Below are positions 13,609 through 25,100 of a stretch of 64,000 nt of DNA, in pieces (the stretch's first letter is position 1; the number at the start of each line of letters is the position of its first letter). The position numbers and the translations under genes were made by a program. The stretch comes from Aldrovandia affinis (taxonomy: Eukaryota > Chordata > Actinopteri > Notacanthiformes > Halosauridae), in assembly GCA_029706075.1 (NCBI GenBank), contig JAINUG010000088.1, positions 1,746,501 through 1,810,500 on the forward strand, in the 5' to 3' direction. The notes beneath the pieces are model-generated. The model searched no databases and was not told the origin of the DNA. It worked only from the letters and a program-made list of their open reading frames with translations.

Positions 13609-13620
13609 TTTCCGGAAGTT
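13609..13620. promoter_or_regulatory. ETS-family binding site
   Basis: TTTCCGGAAGTT contains the core CCGGAAGT, typical of TATA-less housekeeping promoters (GABPA/ELK class), a short distance upstream of the TEDC2 start codon. Its position is consistent with the TEDC2 transcription start lying close by. Confidence 0.5.
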
Positions 13621-13664
13621 GAAGCGGGCTATTAGAAACAAACTGAAGTTATTTACTTAACAGT

Positions 13665-16600
13665 ATGCAGCAGTCAAAGTGGTAAGTTGGTCCTGCAAAA
13701 CATTGCTAATACAATCATATTTGGTTCAGGTCTTCAAGTAATAATTTCAGATTCAAATGTGTTGTGTTCTTCTGTATCCCAATGCTGTATTTTTATTAGC
13801 TTGTCACTGCTAAGCGCAGTGGATGAATCTATCCGGTTAACCCAGGCAGAGGAGGCCAAGATCAACGAGAATATTCATCAGTTAAGAGAAATACTGCATT
13901 CCATGTGAGTTATATTCGTTTACACTGAAAAATAGCTTTCATACAGCTTTGTAGTGGTGTCACTTTTACCATGGCATTTTTATGAACTGAAGTAACTACT
14001 GTGTTGGGCACCCAGTACTTACATAACCATAACCAGTGCGTTGACATAACCGACAAAAACGAAATCGAACTTGGTTGACCAGTGATTCTCCTTTTATTGT
14101 CGAATTAAATAGTTATTTGATGTGAGAAGACGACTGAGTCTAGGAACTATCTGTAGACAGCCTGTATTGCGCATGTCATTCCATTGTTGTGCCAAACTCT
14201 TCGGAATTTCTCATTCGAGCCAGTGTAAAAGAACGCGACTTTGACAACAGAGTAACACAGATCCAAGTTGTCGAATGTTATTCACACAGTGATGTAAAAT
14301 GCTCCTACATAGGTCTGTGTAATTATACTGTCAATGTATTTTCTATGAAAAAGCAACAAAAATGATGGAAAGGCAAGAAAAAGCTTTTTTGAGAAAAAAT
14401 AAAACGAATTTTCTCATTCTGTAGTTAATCAGAAATGTTAGCATGGTATCCAAACAACCAAAGCAGTGCAGACTTACATATTTCCTTGGATTTTTGATGA
14501 GCATGATGATCCTGTATGGAAGTAAATATGCATCATTTAACTCAGTGTCCATGGCTACAGCAGGTTTATGTATACTAATGTTTCTTACCTACACACCACA
14601 CTATTCTATAGGAGAACACAGCCAATAAATGCCCCCAAGCAAGAAGAGCTATCAGCAGATGCTGAGGAAGGTAAGCTGTTTATGTCACAAATCTACTTTA
14701 ATTATTTAGATTTGCATTTTAAAAGAAAATGTATGTAGATCAAGGCAAAGTATATGAAAAAAGCATATGAGGCAATGATTGCAGAGAGGGTGACAAGCAC
14801 TTTTCTGAATGCTCACACACCTGAATGTGGCTGATTTTCTGAATGACCCATTTGGCGCTTGGTATTTTGCATTTAGTCTCTGCCTTTAAAGCTCTCAAGC
14901 AGATGGCAGAGATGTGTAACATGCGAATTTAAAAAAGCCTGTCCCACTTGTGTGTTTGTGTATGTGTGACCCAGGTGTGCCGCCTGGGGAGAGAGTGGAA
15001 ATGGAGCTGTTGGAGCGAGTGCTGCAGAGGGCACTTCGGGTCCGCTGTGGATCAGGGACCCCCAAGGGCCCAGGGGCTGCTGGAAAGGGAGACGGAGAAG
15101 AGGTAGAAAGAGTTCAGGCCACAACTGACACTTCGACCAATTTGACAGCCACCAAGCCTGCCTCCAAACCTAGAGCGGAGCGAACAGCGTCTCAGAGGTG
15201 TGCGTCAGCATCAGTGCTTTCTAAGGACGCAAGGGGACAGTTGCATCATCGGGCCCGTCCAGGCCGAGGCAGCGTGGCCCGAGTCTCCACCCAGAAACAA
15301 ACAGTTGTGCTAGGGAAGGTGGCGCCCCCTCACCGCCCGGGCATAGGGCGGCAGTGTGCTCTGGCACCTGCTGCTGGTGAGCTTTGCCACCCCCAGGCTT
15401 CATTAGCAGGGCCCCAACAGAGGGCCACTCAGAGGGGCCTTTGTGCTGAAGACTCCCGCCAGCCCCCTTGCAAGGACCCGGTGCCAGTGACGTGTTTGGA
15501 GGGAACCGGCGCGGGAGATGGAATTCTCTCATCTACAGAGGGAAATGGGTAGGACACAGTGTAGCATAATGTTTTAGGGCACAGGTGTCAAACTCATTCC
15601 ATCGAGGGCCGAGTGTGTGCAGGTTTTTGTTGCAACCAATGCACTACACCAGGTGATTTCACTAATTAGCTCACTTCTTCAAATAAGGAGGGAACCTAAT
15701 TGAAATCACCTGGTGTAATGCATTGGTTACAACAGAAACCTGCACACACTCGGCCCTCGATGGAATCAGTTGACACCCCTGTTTTAGGGGCTGTACTTGT
15801 AACTCAGAGGTTACAGGTTCAATATCCCTGGTGGGGCACTGTCGCTGTACCCTTGAGAAAGGAATGTAACTGCCTCAATAAACTATCCAGCTGAATAAAT
15901 TGAAAATGTCTAATTTGCTCATCTCACCACAATGCAAGCAGAGCCTTGGTCTCTTCTATGGTCCAAATCCAAACGCTGTCATCACTTTCCATTTTGACCG
16001 AAATCACCAATCAAGTTACTGTTCAGATGTAAATATCTGAAACAGTAACTTTTCAGAAGGTGGCATGGATTGTGTGCAAATGCAAATTCAAATGCAAATG
16101 CAGACTATCCATCCATCCATCCATGCAAATTCTGGTCAGGGTCGCGGGGGCAGTGTTTCTCTTTAGACTATTCATTTAAAAACTCCACTGTGGGATGCAC
16201 CTTTAGCCAAATCTACTTTCCGCAACCAATTTTTTCATGGGGTAAAGACCCTGAGTACTAGCTACTACTCAACACTGAGAGAGAGAGTTCTCATCCTAGC
16301 CGACACTGAGAGAAAGTTCTCATCCTAGCTACTACTCTGCACATCTGAACGACACATCCACACATCCAGCACTAATCCATACTGCTGATCTATATCCACA
16401 CACTGAGGCGTGGTTCTGATAAGTAAACCCGGATCAAGTTTGGTCACTTTGAGCCTCCTCTACTGGTGCTCAGAACTGTAAAAAGTTCAAACAGAGCCAG
16501 TAGCTGTCTATATAAGTAGGACAGCTTGCTAGTCCTACCCTAGTGAGTAGTGATCTTTACTTGTCAAGAGGCGCAGGATTTCTAATGCTCTGTTTTTGTG

Positions 16601-19600
16601 GCAGGAAACCATCTGTGGCGTGTTCTGTCTGGAGAGAACATAGGGCCAAGCACAGTAGGTCAGTGAATTGACGCTACTCCCCCAGTTCAGTAATTGGGAA
16701 TCATCGCTTGTATGACCCACTTGGCATTTACAGCATGGACAATTAAATTACAGTTGACTACATTACATTTAAGTGATCTTAAAATGGTGTTGTGCAAGCA
16801 TCCCAGCTTTTTCAGTTTCCCCTATTACTAATGCATGTTTTGACCAGTAACAATTGTTAATGTTTGTAACTTGTGTTTTTGTCAAACTCCCTTTCAATCT
16901 CTATATCTGGAGTCAAATGCTTCCCCTTGACTATTTGAAATCATTTCTGATTTTCTGACTCAAAATAATTTTAATTTAAACCCTAAATTTTTACACCTAC
17001 AGGTACACTTTTGGCACTACAGCAGTAATTCACTGTTAAATCAACAATTAATAATACTATTATACTAGCTATATACAGCTTACAAGGAATTGTAACATTT
17101 TTGGTGAGCTACTTGGCTATGAAATGCAGCACCTTTCAGTGCATCATTCAATCTACCAATCTACAAATGTCCTGTTTGTGGCCACAGATTGTGGGACAAA
17201 GCTTTGATTGCAGCATCAAAGCCCGTGGGAGAGAAGACCCGCTTCACTGAGCGATTGCTCAGCACTGTATCCTTTGCAGAGACAGAACATTTATTTTTAA
17301 CCTCATCGAGAATAAACAGTGGAACATTACAATATGCATTCCTTATATAGTGCTGCAGATATGCAGATAATATTCAATGTACCTGTATAGTATTATATTA
17401 GTATATAGTAATTATTATATATATATATGTGTATATATATACTGTATATATGAAGTTATGTGTATATATTAAGTTATGTGTGTGTATACATATATATATA
17501 TAGTTATAAAGTCTTATTGTGAATAACAATAATGATTTTTTATATCCCATGTTATATTTGTATTCCACTTTATACTCCACTTCTCAAGGATCTTAGTGTG
17601 CTTTACAGGGAAAGGTGGATGACTCAAGACAACCACCACCTGTGTGATTCACGGCAGCCATTTTGTGCCAAATATTTAATGCTACATTTCAGCTAATTAT
17701 ACAGGTTTAGTATTTTGTAGAGCCAATTTTGTATCAGAGGTGTCCATTTTCCTTGATGGGCCATCTCTCTGTGTGTGGGGCAGTTCCACAGCGAGTTGCC
17801 CCGGAGCAGCCTAGTGGACATCAACATGGAGGTGGACAGGCTTGTCCAGCTGTGTGGGGCCCTGACTCACTGCCTCCAGACGGAGATGCAGACTGCTAGG
17901 ACATGCAGACCGCCAGGGTCAGGCAGGTGGAGGAGGGCGGAGATCGGGGAGGAGTGCAAGATGGGTAGAGCATGGGGTGTGAGACAGACAGACAAGACAG
18001 GCAGAGAGAGGGAGAGTGAAACAAACAGTCATGCACACAGGTATTTCAATTTCGAAAATAGATTTCCCAAAAACTATTATCCAAAGGGTATTTAATCTAT
18101 TTATATTCCTGCTTCCTCCTTTAATTTGTTTATTTAATGGGATGGGATTTTAAAATGTGTGTACAGGCATGTCTGCCTTTGTGTGCGTGTGCACTTACAC
18201 ATTTACATTTAGTGATTTAGCAGATGCTCTTATCTAGAGCAACTTAAAAAGTGTATTCAAACAGGGTAGGCAAAGAGCAGTAATGATACAGTAATGTTAT
18301 TACAGTCACACAACCAATAACAAGTGTCAAACTTAGATCATAATGTTAAGTGCCATACTAGGCACAAAGGTTCCTAGGATATGGTAATAGGTGATGTAAT
18401 GGATTTAAGGGTATATTGCTAAATGTACCATAAATGTGTCCAGGGGTATTCAGCCCAGCACATGTGCATGTGTATTTGTGTGTCATTTTATGCAATAAGT
18501 ATAGCAGTGTCTCGGTATGATGTAACGCAGTTGGCAGTGTCCCTGCCAGTATTGGCTCATCTGCCCAGTGTGTGTTTGCAGGTGCATGCTGGGAGTTGCA
18601 GTACGAATCCTCGCTGATGGAGGAGGGCCTGGCGAAGGTGGTGTCGGACCTCCAGGCGAGGGTGGACCAGCTGAATAGAGGTACAGTGCCAATGATTCTC
18701 CAAGCGCTGATGGGGCTTTGCAGTGGTGCAATTCCCTTATGATGTTAGGTGCCGCATTAACAGATTAGAACTTGGGATCCCAAACTTTCCCATCTCAGGA
18801 CCCTCTAAAATGACTACCCTTCACCACCTATGTAGGAGAACTCTGGGACTCCCCAGTTTGAGTACTCCTGGATAAGAAGAGTACCCGTGCAGGGGTGGCC
18901 AACCCTGGTCCTGGAGGGTTGCTGTGAACTGCGTTTAAAACTGCGGTGATTTTTATTTCTTATTTTTATTGGTGACAATGGTCTGTGTTTGCTGAGACGT
19001 AGCTGGAATGACTTGGGCAGTTGGGGAGAAAGATGTGCGACCTCCTTCCTGGAAGGTCAAGATTGCTCCACAGCTGACTAGTGCTGCCATGTGGAGAGCG
19101 TGGGATGGGGGACCGGTGTGGACCGATCGGCCACTCTAGCGTGACGTACTGCGCCTCCACAAACATCACGTCGAGAGCCAAACCTCCAAGGGTGCATTGC
19201 TCTCGCTGCGCTGTCATTCGTTGTCTCTGATTAGACGCATCTGTCACCACTCCCTGGTGGCTCATCATAGGCCTCGTTTGAGGTCACATTCACAGCGTGG
19301 AAACTCCCCACGGGCGCAAAATACCCCTTCTTACGCCTCATCTGCGTTTCCAGAACATGAACAAGTACGTGAATCCACAGCCCCGAGAGGGCAGCCAGTA
19401 CCTGACTTCGTCATTGTTTGGGGGGGATGGGTGGGGCTGGTAGTTTTGCAAATGTAATTGTAGGGACATTCTCTGAAGCCATTCCCATGAAGAAGACCGA
19501 GAGAGTGTAGTGATGATCCTCACAGCCTCCCTCAGGATAAATTGTGGTATTCTAATGAATTCATCTTCCCCTTTTTGACGCACGGAAAAAGAAAAGTGAA

Positions 19601-20819
19601 GAAAAAAAGCCACCTCAAAGGGAGGACTGCAATTTCTGGCATGCTTTTCCTGGCAGCTTGGGTCCCCAGAGCCCTGCGATTTCCCACAGCCTGTTCTGAC
19701 GTACCTACTATCCTGCTCTATTTCGAGTCAAAGCGGAGCAGCGGTACGTATGCTCAGCTGTTCTCTTTCTAAAAATAGCCCCTGTACCCCTCAGACGCCA
19801 AGGCGTGGGATCGATGGGGCCCTGGAGCCTGTTGTCCTGTCCGGAGACGGGGGCAGTGGGGGGACCCAGCTGGCCCGGACCTACCCCATGTGCTCAACTA
19901 CACTAGCGAGGCCGAGCTGAAGGAGCTGGACGGCCTGAGGCTTACAGTGACAGTTCTGCAGCAGGACATTCACCTCCACCAGGTAAGAGTCACAGCTCAC
20001 ACACCTGTGCCAGGTAAAGAGTCACAGCTCACACACCTGTGCCAGGTAAAGAGTCACAGCTCACACACCTCCACCAGGTAAGAGTCACAGCTCACACACC
20101 TCCACCAGGTAAAGAGTCACAGCTCACACACCTCCACCAGGTAAGAGTCACAGCTCACACACCTCCACCAGGTAAGAGTCACAGCTCACACGACTGTGCC
20201 AGTCACAGCTCACACACCTCCAAGGAGTCACAGCTCACACACCTCCACCAGGTAAAAGTCACAGCTCACACACCTCCACCAGGTAAGAGTCAGCTCACAC
20301 ACCTCCACCAGGTAAGAGTCACAGCTCACACGACTGTGCCAGGTAAAGAGTCACAGCTCACACACCTCCACCAGGTAAGAGTCACAGCTCACACCACTGT
20401 GCCAGGTAAAGAGTCACAGCTCACACACCTCCTCACAGCTCACACACCTGCACCAGGTAAAGAGTCACAGCTGAGCTCACACACACCTGTGCCAGCTAAA
20501 GAGTCACAGCTCACACGACTGCGCCAGGTAAAGAGTCACATAGATTTGAATTACTGCTCATCGGTACAGCAGTTCAGCTAGGACAAATTGTTTTGAAAAG
20601 GCATTACAGTGTGTTACCTTGCACTTGACTCCCTTTCAGTCTCCCCCTGTTGTAACATACATGGTTGTGCTGTCCCTCCGCTAGGCCATGAGAGAGACCT
20701 TGACCCCCTGCCTGACCTCGGGATGTCCCAGTGCCGGCATGCTCCGAAGCCTGTACTCCCTGCTGGGGGAGGGCGGGGCACAGTTCCCTGCTGTGGTTGT
20801 GGACAATGATCCCAATTAA
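13665..20819 (+). CDS. tedc2: TEDC2, tubulin epsilon and delta complex protein 2 (C16orf59 orthologue)
   Basis: Partner of TEDC1 with delta- and epsilon-tubulin, needed for stable triplet microtubules in centrioles. Nine phase-consistent exons: 13665-13681, 13800-13904, 14612-14670, 14975-15548, 17188-17266, 17784-17964, 18582-18680, 19795-19982, 20685-20819, giving 478 residues (human about 433). Exon 2 is helical (ESIRLTQAEEAKINENIHQL). Exon 4 is a long Pro/Ala/Arg-rich disordered block with a helix around VEMELLERVLQRALRVR. Exons 5-9 carry the conserved half: a LWDKALIA motif, the coiled segment in exons 6-7, LNYTSEAELKELDGLRLTV with VLQQDIHLHQ in exon 8, and the final LRSLYSLLGEGGAQFP in exon 9. 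The end of exon 6 is the least certain border: the donor at 17965 was chosen because it alone keeps exon 7 open. The ATG has A at -3. The exon 8 donor opens a minisatellite (see separate entry). Confidence 0.92.
15557..15905 (+). repeat. SINE relic split by a MITE (TEDC2 intron 4)
   Basis: Bases 15557-15579 resemble the SINE head at 8093, and 15790-15905 continue the body with the B-box (ACAGGTTCAATATCCC) and GGTGGGGCACTGTCGCTGTACCC. The interruption is the palindromic element at 15580-15781. Confidence 0.75.
15580..15781. mobile_element. 202-bp palindromic hAT-type MITE with perfect 8-bp TSD
   Basis: The ends CACAGGTGTC and GACACCCCTG are near-perfect inverted repeats, and the two halves are largely reverse complements (both contain CGAGGGCCGAGTGTGTGCAG or its complement). 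It is flanked by the direct repeat TTTTAGGG at 15572-15579 and 15782-15789. The 8-bp duplication is the hAT hallmark. It has no coding capacity. Confidence 0.88.
16080..16130 (+). promoter_or_regulatory. Three POU octamers in 51 bp (TEDC2 intron 4)
   Basis: ATGCAAAT occurs at 16080-16087, 16092-16099 and 16123-16130, beside a short CCAT repeat. The match is exact but may be simple-repeat chance; no function is shown. Confidence 0.35.
18196..18262 (-). repeat. SINE 3' tail fragment (TEDC2 intron 6)
   Basis: On the minus strand it reads as the fish SINE tail (GCTCTAGATAAGAGC followed by ATCTGCTAAAT). The head is absent. Confidence 0.6.
19971..20541 (+). repeat. Minisatellite made of the TEDC2 exon 8 / intron 8 junction
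   Basis: About 19 tandem units of roughly 31 bp, each a variant of CACCTCCACCAG, then GTAAGAGTCACAG, then CTCACA. The first unit is the real end of exon 8 (coding His-Leu-His-Gln) plus its splice donor. About 15 units keep a CAG/GTAA donor-like core, and 7 keep GTAAGA exactly. Some units are shortened or lack the donor (near 20190-20230, 20425 and 20490). Confidence 0.9.
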
Positions 20820-21340
20820 GCAGGGCAGTGCAGGTGGCTCGGACAAAAGCAGCAAGGCCTGGAAGAAGAAAAAACAAAACAAACAAAACAATTTTTTTCT
20901 TCAGTAAACTCCTACATTTTGTGGACCTCACTCAGAAAAGAGAAACGGGGGGAAACAAAAATGGATCTGTCTACATTGATTCTTTTAATCTATTTATGCA
21001 CATAGTGTGCTTACCTATTGCCTACCAATCAGCTGGTCTGATTTGGCTCTCTACATCATGACATTATCAATGAGTTTAGTTTGGGTGGGAATGATGACTT
21101 CTGTCTTAATGGTGTGCTATGACCTCATTTTCCCCTCCATAATTTGTTTTGTGTGTGTCGACCATTGGTGACAGGACAATGATTCATTTTGAACCAAGAT
21201 TCCTCATCTTCAATCAAGCTCTTAACCTCAACTAATGTAAAACGTATTTGCTATTCCTGGTGATCACTGTGCGTGTGATGTTGCAATGCCTTTATGATTT
21301 CATTCAATCAACGTGCGTCAGAATAAAACTTTGATAAATC
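20820..21340 (+). other. tedc2: TEDC2 3' UTR with polyadenylation signal
   Basis: Non-coding sequence follows the TEDC2 stop codon. A canonical AATAAA at 21322-21327 is the first convincing polyadenylation signal downstream, which implies a 3' UTR of about 0.5 kb. Confidence 0.55.
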
Positions 21341-21590
21341 ATCAGTGAGAAATGGCTTTTTCCTTTTTGGATTTGTGACATGAATAGGATGGGCTGTGAA
21401 ATCCTTTTAAATTACATTTTTTTTTTTTTTTTATTGAGTGTTAGTCAGATGCTAAATATATGGTGACACCATTGCAATAGGAAAGCCTCAGTCAAACATT
21501 TGAGTTTTAAAGTGTACTGTTGCATTGTGTCTCTCTACCAGCAGATGGCGCATTCTCCACATCATGACCATCTACAATAATACTTGATTA

Positions 21591-22119
21591 TACACAGTGG
21601 CCAAAAAAAAGTCACCACCTGGATTTAACTAAGCAAATAGGTAAGAGCCTTCCATTGGATAGTAGTTGGTCAGGTCTAGGTTCAGCAACGTTATGTGCCC
21701 AAAGAATGAGGTCAGTGACTACCTGAATATACTGAATGACCAGGTTTTTCCATCAATGGATTTTTTGTTCCCTGATGGCACGGGCATATTCCAAGATGAC
21801 AATACCACGATTCATTGGGCTCAAATTGTGAAAGAGTGGTTCAGGGAGCATGAGACATCACTTTCACACATGGATAGTCCAGACCTTAACCCCATTGAGA
21901 ATCTTTGGGATGTGCTGGAGAAGACTTTGCGCAGCGGTCCGACTCTCCCATCATCAATACAAGATCTTGGATTAATTAATGCAACTCTGGACGGTAATAA
22001 ATGTTGGAACATTGCAGAAGCTTATCGAAACGATGCCACGGCGAATGCATGCCGTAATCAAAGCTAAAGGCGGTCCAACGAAATATTAGAGTGTGACTTT
22101 TTTTTGGATGGGCAGTGTA
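21591..22119 (+). mobile_element. Internally deleted Tc1-like transposon
   Basis: The ends are TACACAGTGGCCAAAAAAAA and, inverted, TACACTGCCCATCCAAAAAA, with a TA at each outer edge as for Tc1/mariner insertion. The reading frame 21666-22067 holds the C-terminal DDE half: [15 protein letters not shown], then the signature [19 protein letters not shown]. The N-terminal DNA-binding part and the first catalytic Asp are missing, so the copy cannot be autonomous. Confidence 0.9.
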
Positions 22120-25100
22120 GAAGAGAGATGTACTTTATATGTGTAAAATTGTCAAAAAAATGTATAAAATAAATCAGCTGGACAAATAATTCCATTTCAA
22201 TGGAAAATGTATGATTCAATATCACTCTTCACTCTTTTAATAAAATGGAAATTGATTGATGTCTCCGATGTATGTGAAGAGGAGAGACACACAGGGCACA
22301 GATGAGCTGAGCTGAAGCCCGATCCCTATATGTGCGTCATCTGTCTGAGCGCTGGACTCAAGGTCTCTACTCTCCACTCGGGCTCTAGTGCTTTCTAGGG
22401 GCCAAGTGAAGCGAGCTCTCTGCGCTTTCCTCCAAAAGGTCTGCTGCCAATTGGCCTCCCGCACTTGAAGGCTGTCTCAATGACCCGTAGCCAGCTGCGC
22501 AAATTGACCGTTGCCGGCCGAGTCACACTCATTAACGTTACTGCACCCTCATCTTGTGGAAATTGCATGCGTGTGTAAGGATTATTTATTCTCGCTTTTT
22601 TTTTGGTAGTGCACGGTACGGTTGATGTGAGTACTCCAAATGTGGGCAATGGTCAGCAATGTTAGATTTAGTATTTTATTAAAGGGTGTAAGCACATTAA
22701 ATATTGGAGGGGACATAATGAAAGGGGATGTTATATATCTGCACATTATTGGGGGGGGGCAGATATGACTGTTTTGAATATTGGGGGGAGCATGTCTCCC
22801 CCCATCCCCCCCCCCACTCGTTATGGCTATAATGTTTAGCCTTTTTTTTTAAACCCTCTGAACGTTTGAGGTGCCAGCAATTGACTAGTAGCTTCCACAA
22901 TGGATTTTGCGGGCTCAGGAGAGAGGAGAAGTGTGTATTTATGTGCCAGTCTGAATAGCATTCAGAAAGTGACCGAGCCTTTTCTTACCCATCACAAATA
23001 TATTGTATTGTGCTAAAATAAGAAATAATATTGGAAATCAAAATTGTTCAAATCAATATGAACATTGTTACAGGAAAATGAAAAACAATGTATCCAGGCA
23101 CTATTTAAAAAAATAAGTGTTTAAACGCACAAAATGAACAAAACGCTGGCCTGCTGGTGTGTGGGAGGACACAGCACAGAGTCGGCTCAAAGCAGATGAC
23201 AATAATGGTGTGATTGCAAGCTCCCTGTGATTATGCTCTACATTAAAACACATCAGGGGGCTGGGTTATTACTATTACTGTAATCTGAGTCAATAAGCAC
23301 CAATGTGGCCAAGTTTTTATTAAGACATTGAGCAGACACCCCTCTTTACAAACAGTGCAAAGTGCAAAACAAACACTAGGCCTGGTGGGCTGATATCTTC
23401 AGTATGTTACAGGGTCATGAAATATTCTTCCTGTAGGTGTAGGGTCCGGAGAAGGACTCAATCTCATTGTATAATCCGATGTTCATGTTCATTTCCAGTC
23501 CAGTCCAAAGAGATTTTTTTCGCAATGGGTGTTGTCACCCTGACATTCTCGAACCTTCTTGGCCTAAATGGCGTGAGATTATGGCCTGTATCCAATCAAA
23601 TTTGTCCTTTTATTTTATAGAAATAAATGTGTTTTTTTGCTTCATGAACAGGAAATGCTTAAAAATGTCAAATGAACAGCGATCACCAAAAGGAACTGTG
23701 TTTGTGATGAAGCGATTATTTACGAGTCAAAGTTAAAGAAGAGTTCACTGAATCCAGGCCAATGAATTTAGACAGCTTCCCTGTCCAATTGGGCCCCCCT
23801 GCCTTCAGTGAACTTTGACTGACTACTCCTTTTGCTTGACCTTTATCACTTTAAATATTGGAGTTTATAACAAACCTTCATTATGAGTATCCTAGAGAGA
23901 GAGAATGAGTGAGTGAGCGAGTGAGAGAGAGAAAGTTGGTGATAGAGGGGGGAGTGAGTGGGAAGAGCGCTCCACAAGAAGAGCGAAGGCCTCGTTGCGC
24001 AGGGGGGTGACAAAAGACAACACAATCTGCTCCAGACCGGGCGACAGGTGGCGTCGGGTTCATGCAGAGAGCTGTGGGTGTTCGCCTGCCGATGCCAGCC
24101 CTCCACACCCCTACCCTCCCCACTCACCCTCCCCCACCCCCTTGCATCCAGTGAGTCACTGGGGGGGGACTGGTTTCAGAGACAGCTTTGCAGAAGGCCA
24201 CCAGCCAGAGGGAGCAGGTTTTGGGAGACAAACAACAACAGACTAGGCATGTGGGCAGAATGACATCTGCTCACATTGAAGTTCCTGAAAGTGGCAAACC
24301 ACAAAGGCGAATATGGGCGCCTCTCATATGTCGCCCTCGCCTCCGATCGGCGTTCGGTCATTGTGAAGTCCCTTGCCAATGTAGGTCAACAAGACCAGGC
24401 GAGATTAAGACATGCCCATTGGCTGTCTCTCAAAAGAAGTAAGTCTGGTACCAACGGTAATAGTTCATCTAGTCATCTAGTCATAGTTAAATGGTTGGTG
24501 GGCTGTTATTGGTTGTCATCACCCATGCCTGACATGCCACCCATGCAATGTACCATGGATAAGGAACAAGGCAACGACAAGCTGACACAGTTATTTGGAC
24601 GCTACATTTTTGAATCAATAAAGCACTGCCACGGGTTTTCCAACAGGCCTCTCAGCAACTTTTATGAAACGACCAGGAAAAACTTTTCGGAAATTGCGAG
24701 GTTGAGGCTCCAGAGGGACTGGGGCACTAGGGGACGCTGACATTGTCACCGACAATCCCCCACAGGACCACGCGTACACACACACGCCACAGCCTTCCGG
24801 TGATCCGCCGTTAGCTCTGTCCGCGCAGTGTGGCCCGCAGGCCGCTGACGTCTCCCCTCTGATTTACTGCGTGGCTCGTGACTCTCTTTCCTTCCTTCTC
24901 TATCCTCCCTCTGCGCACATGAGACAATTCCCACAAACATTTCTCCTCCCTCGCAATGTAGGGCTTTACTTGGAAGAACAGAAAGGGCTCTGACGTCCAA
25001 AAACATCAGCGGCTGCAATGATCCAGCGTAAGTAAAATAAACCAATTGTGAAGCCTTGGAAATGGCAACAATGCAAAAAAATATCCCCCTCTCTCCCTCT

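Larger units (their letters stand above)
13050..13664. promoter_or_regulatory. Head-to-head CFAP70/TEDC2 promoter region
   Basis: The two start codons point away from each other, 615 bp apart. The interval contains a consensus ETS-type site, CCGGAAGT, at 13612-13619, about 46 bp upstream of the TEDC2 ATG. It also contains an RFX X-box-like inverted motif (GTTTCC, 5-nt spacer, AGCAAT) at 13190-13206. X-boxes usually have a 1-3 nt spacer, so this one is imperfect. No TATA box is evident. A shared promoter for a ciliary and a centriolar gene is an inference from the geometry. Confidence 0.6.

Noticed and set aside
19971..20541. Regular direct repeats resembling a CRISPR array
   Set aside because: Units are contiguous with no unique spacers, include exon sequence and a splice donor, and sit in a vertebrate intron. 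It is a minisatellite.
24276..24740. 154-codon open frame as a gene
   Set aside because: No recognisable domain, no splice-supported neighbours and no family resemblance; probably chance.
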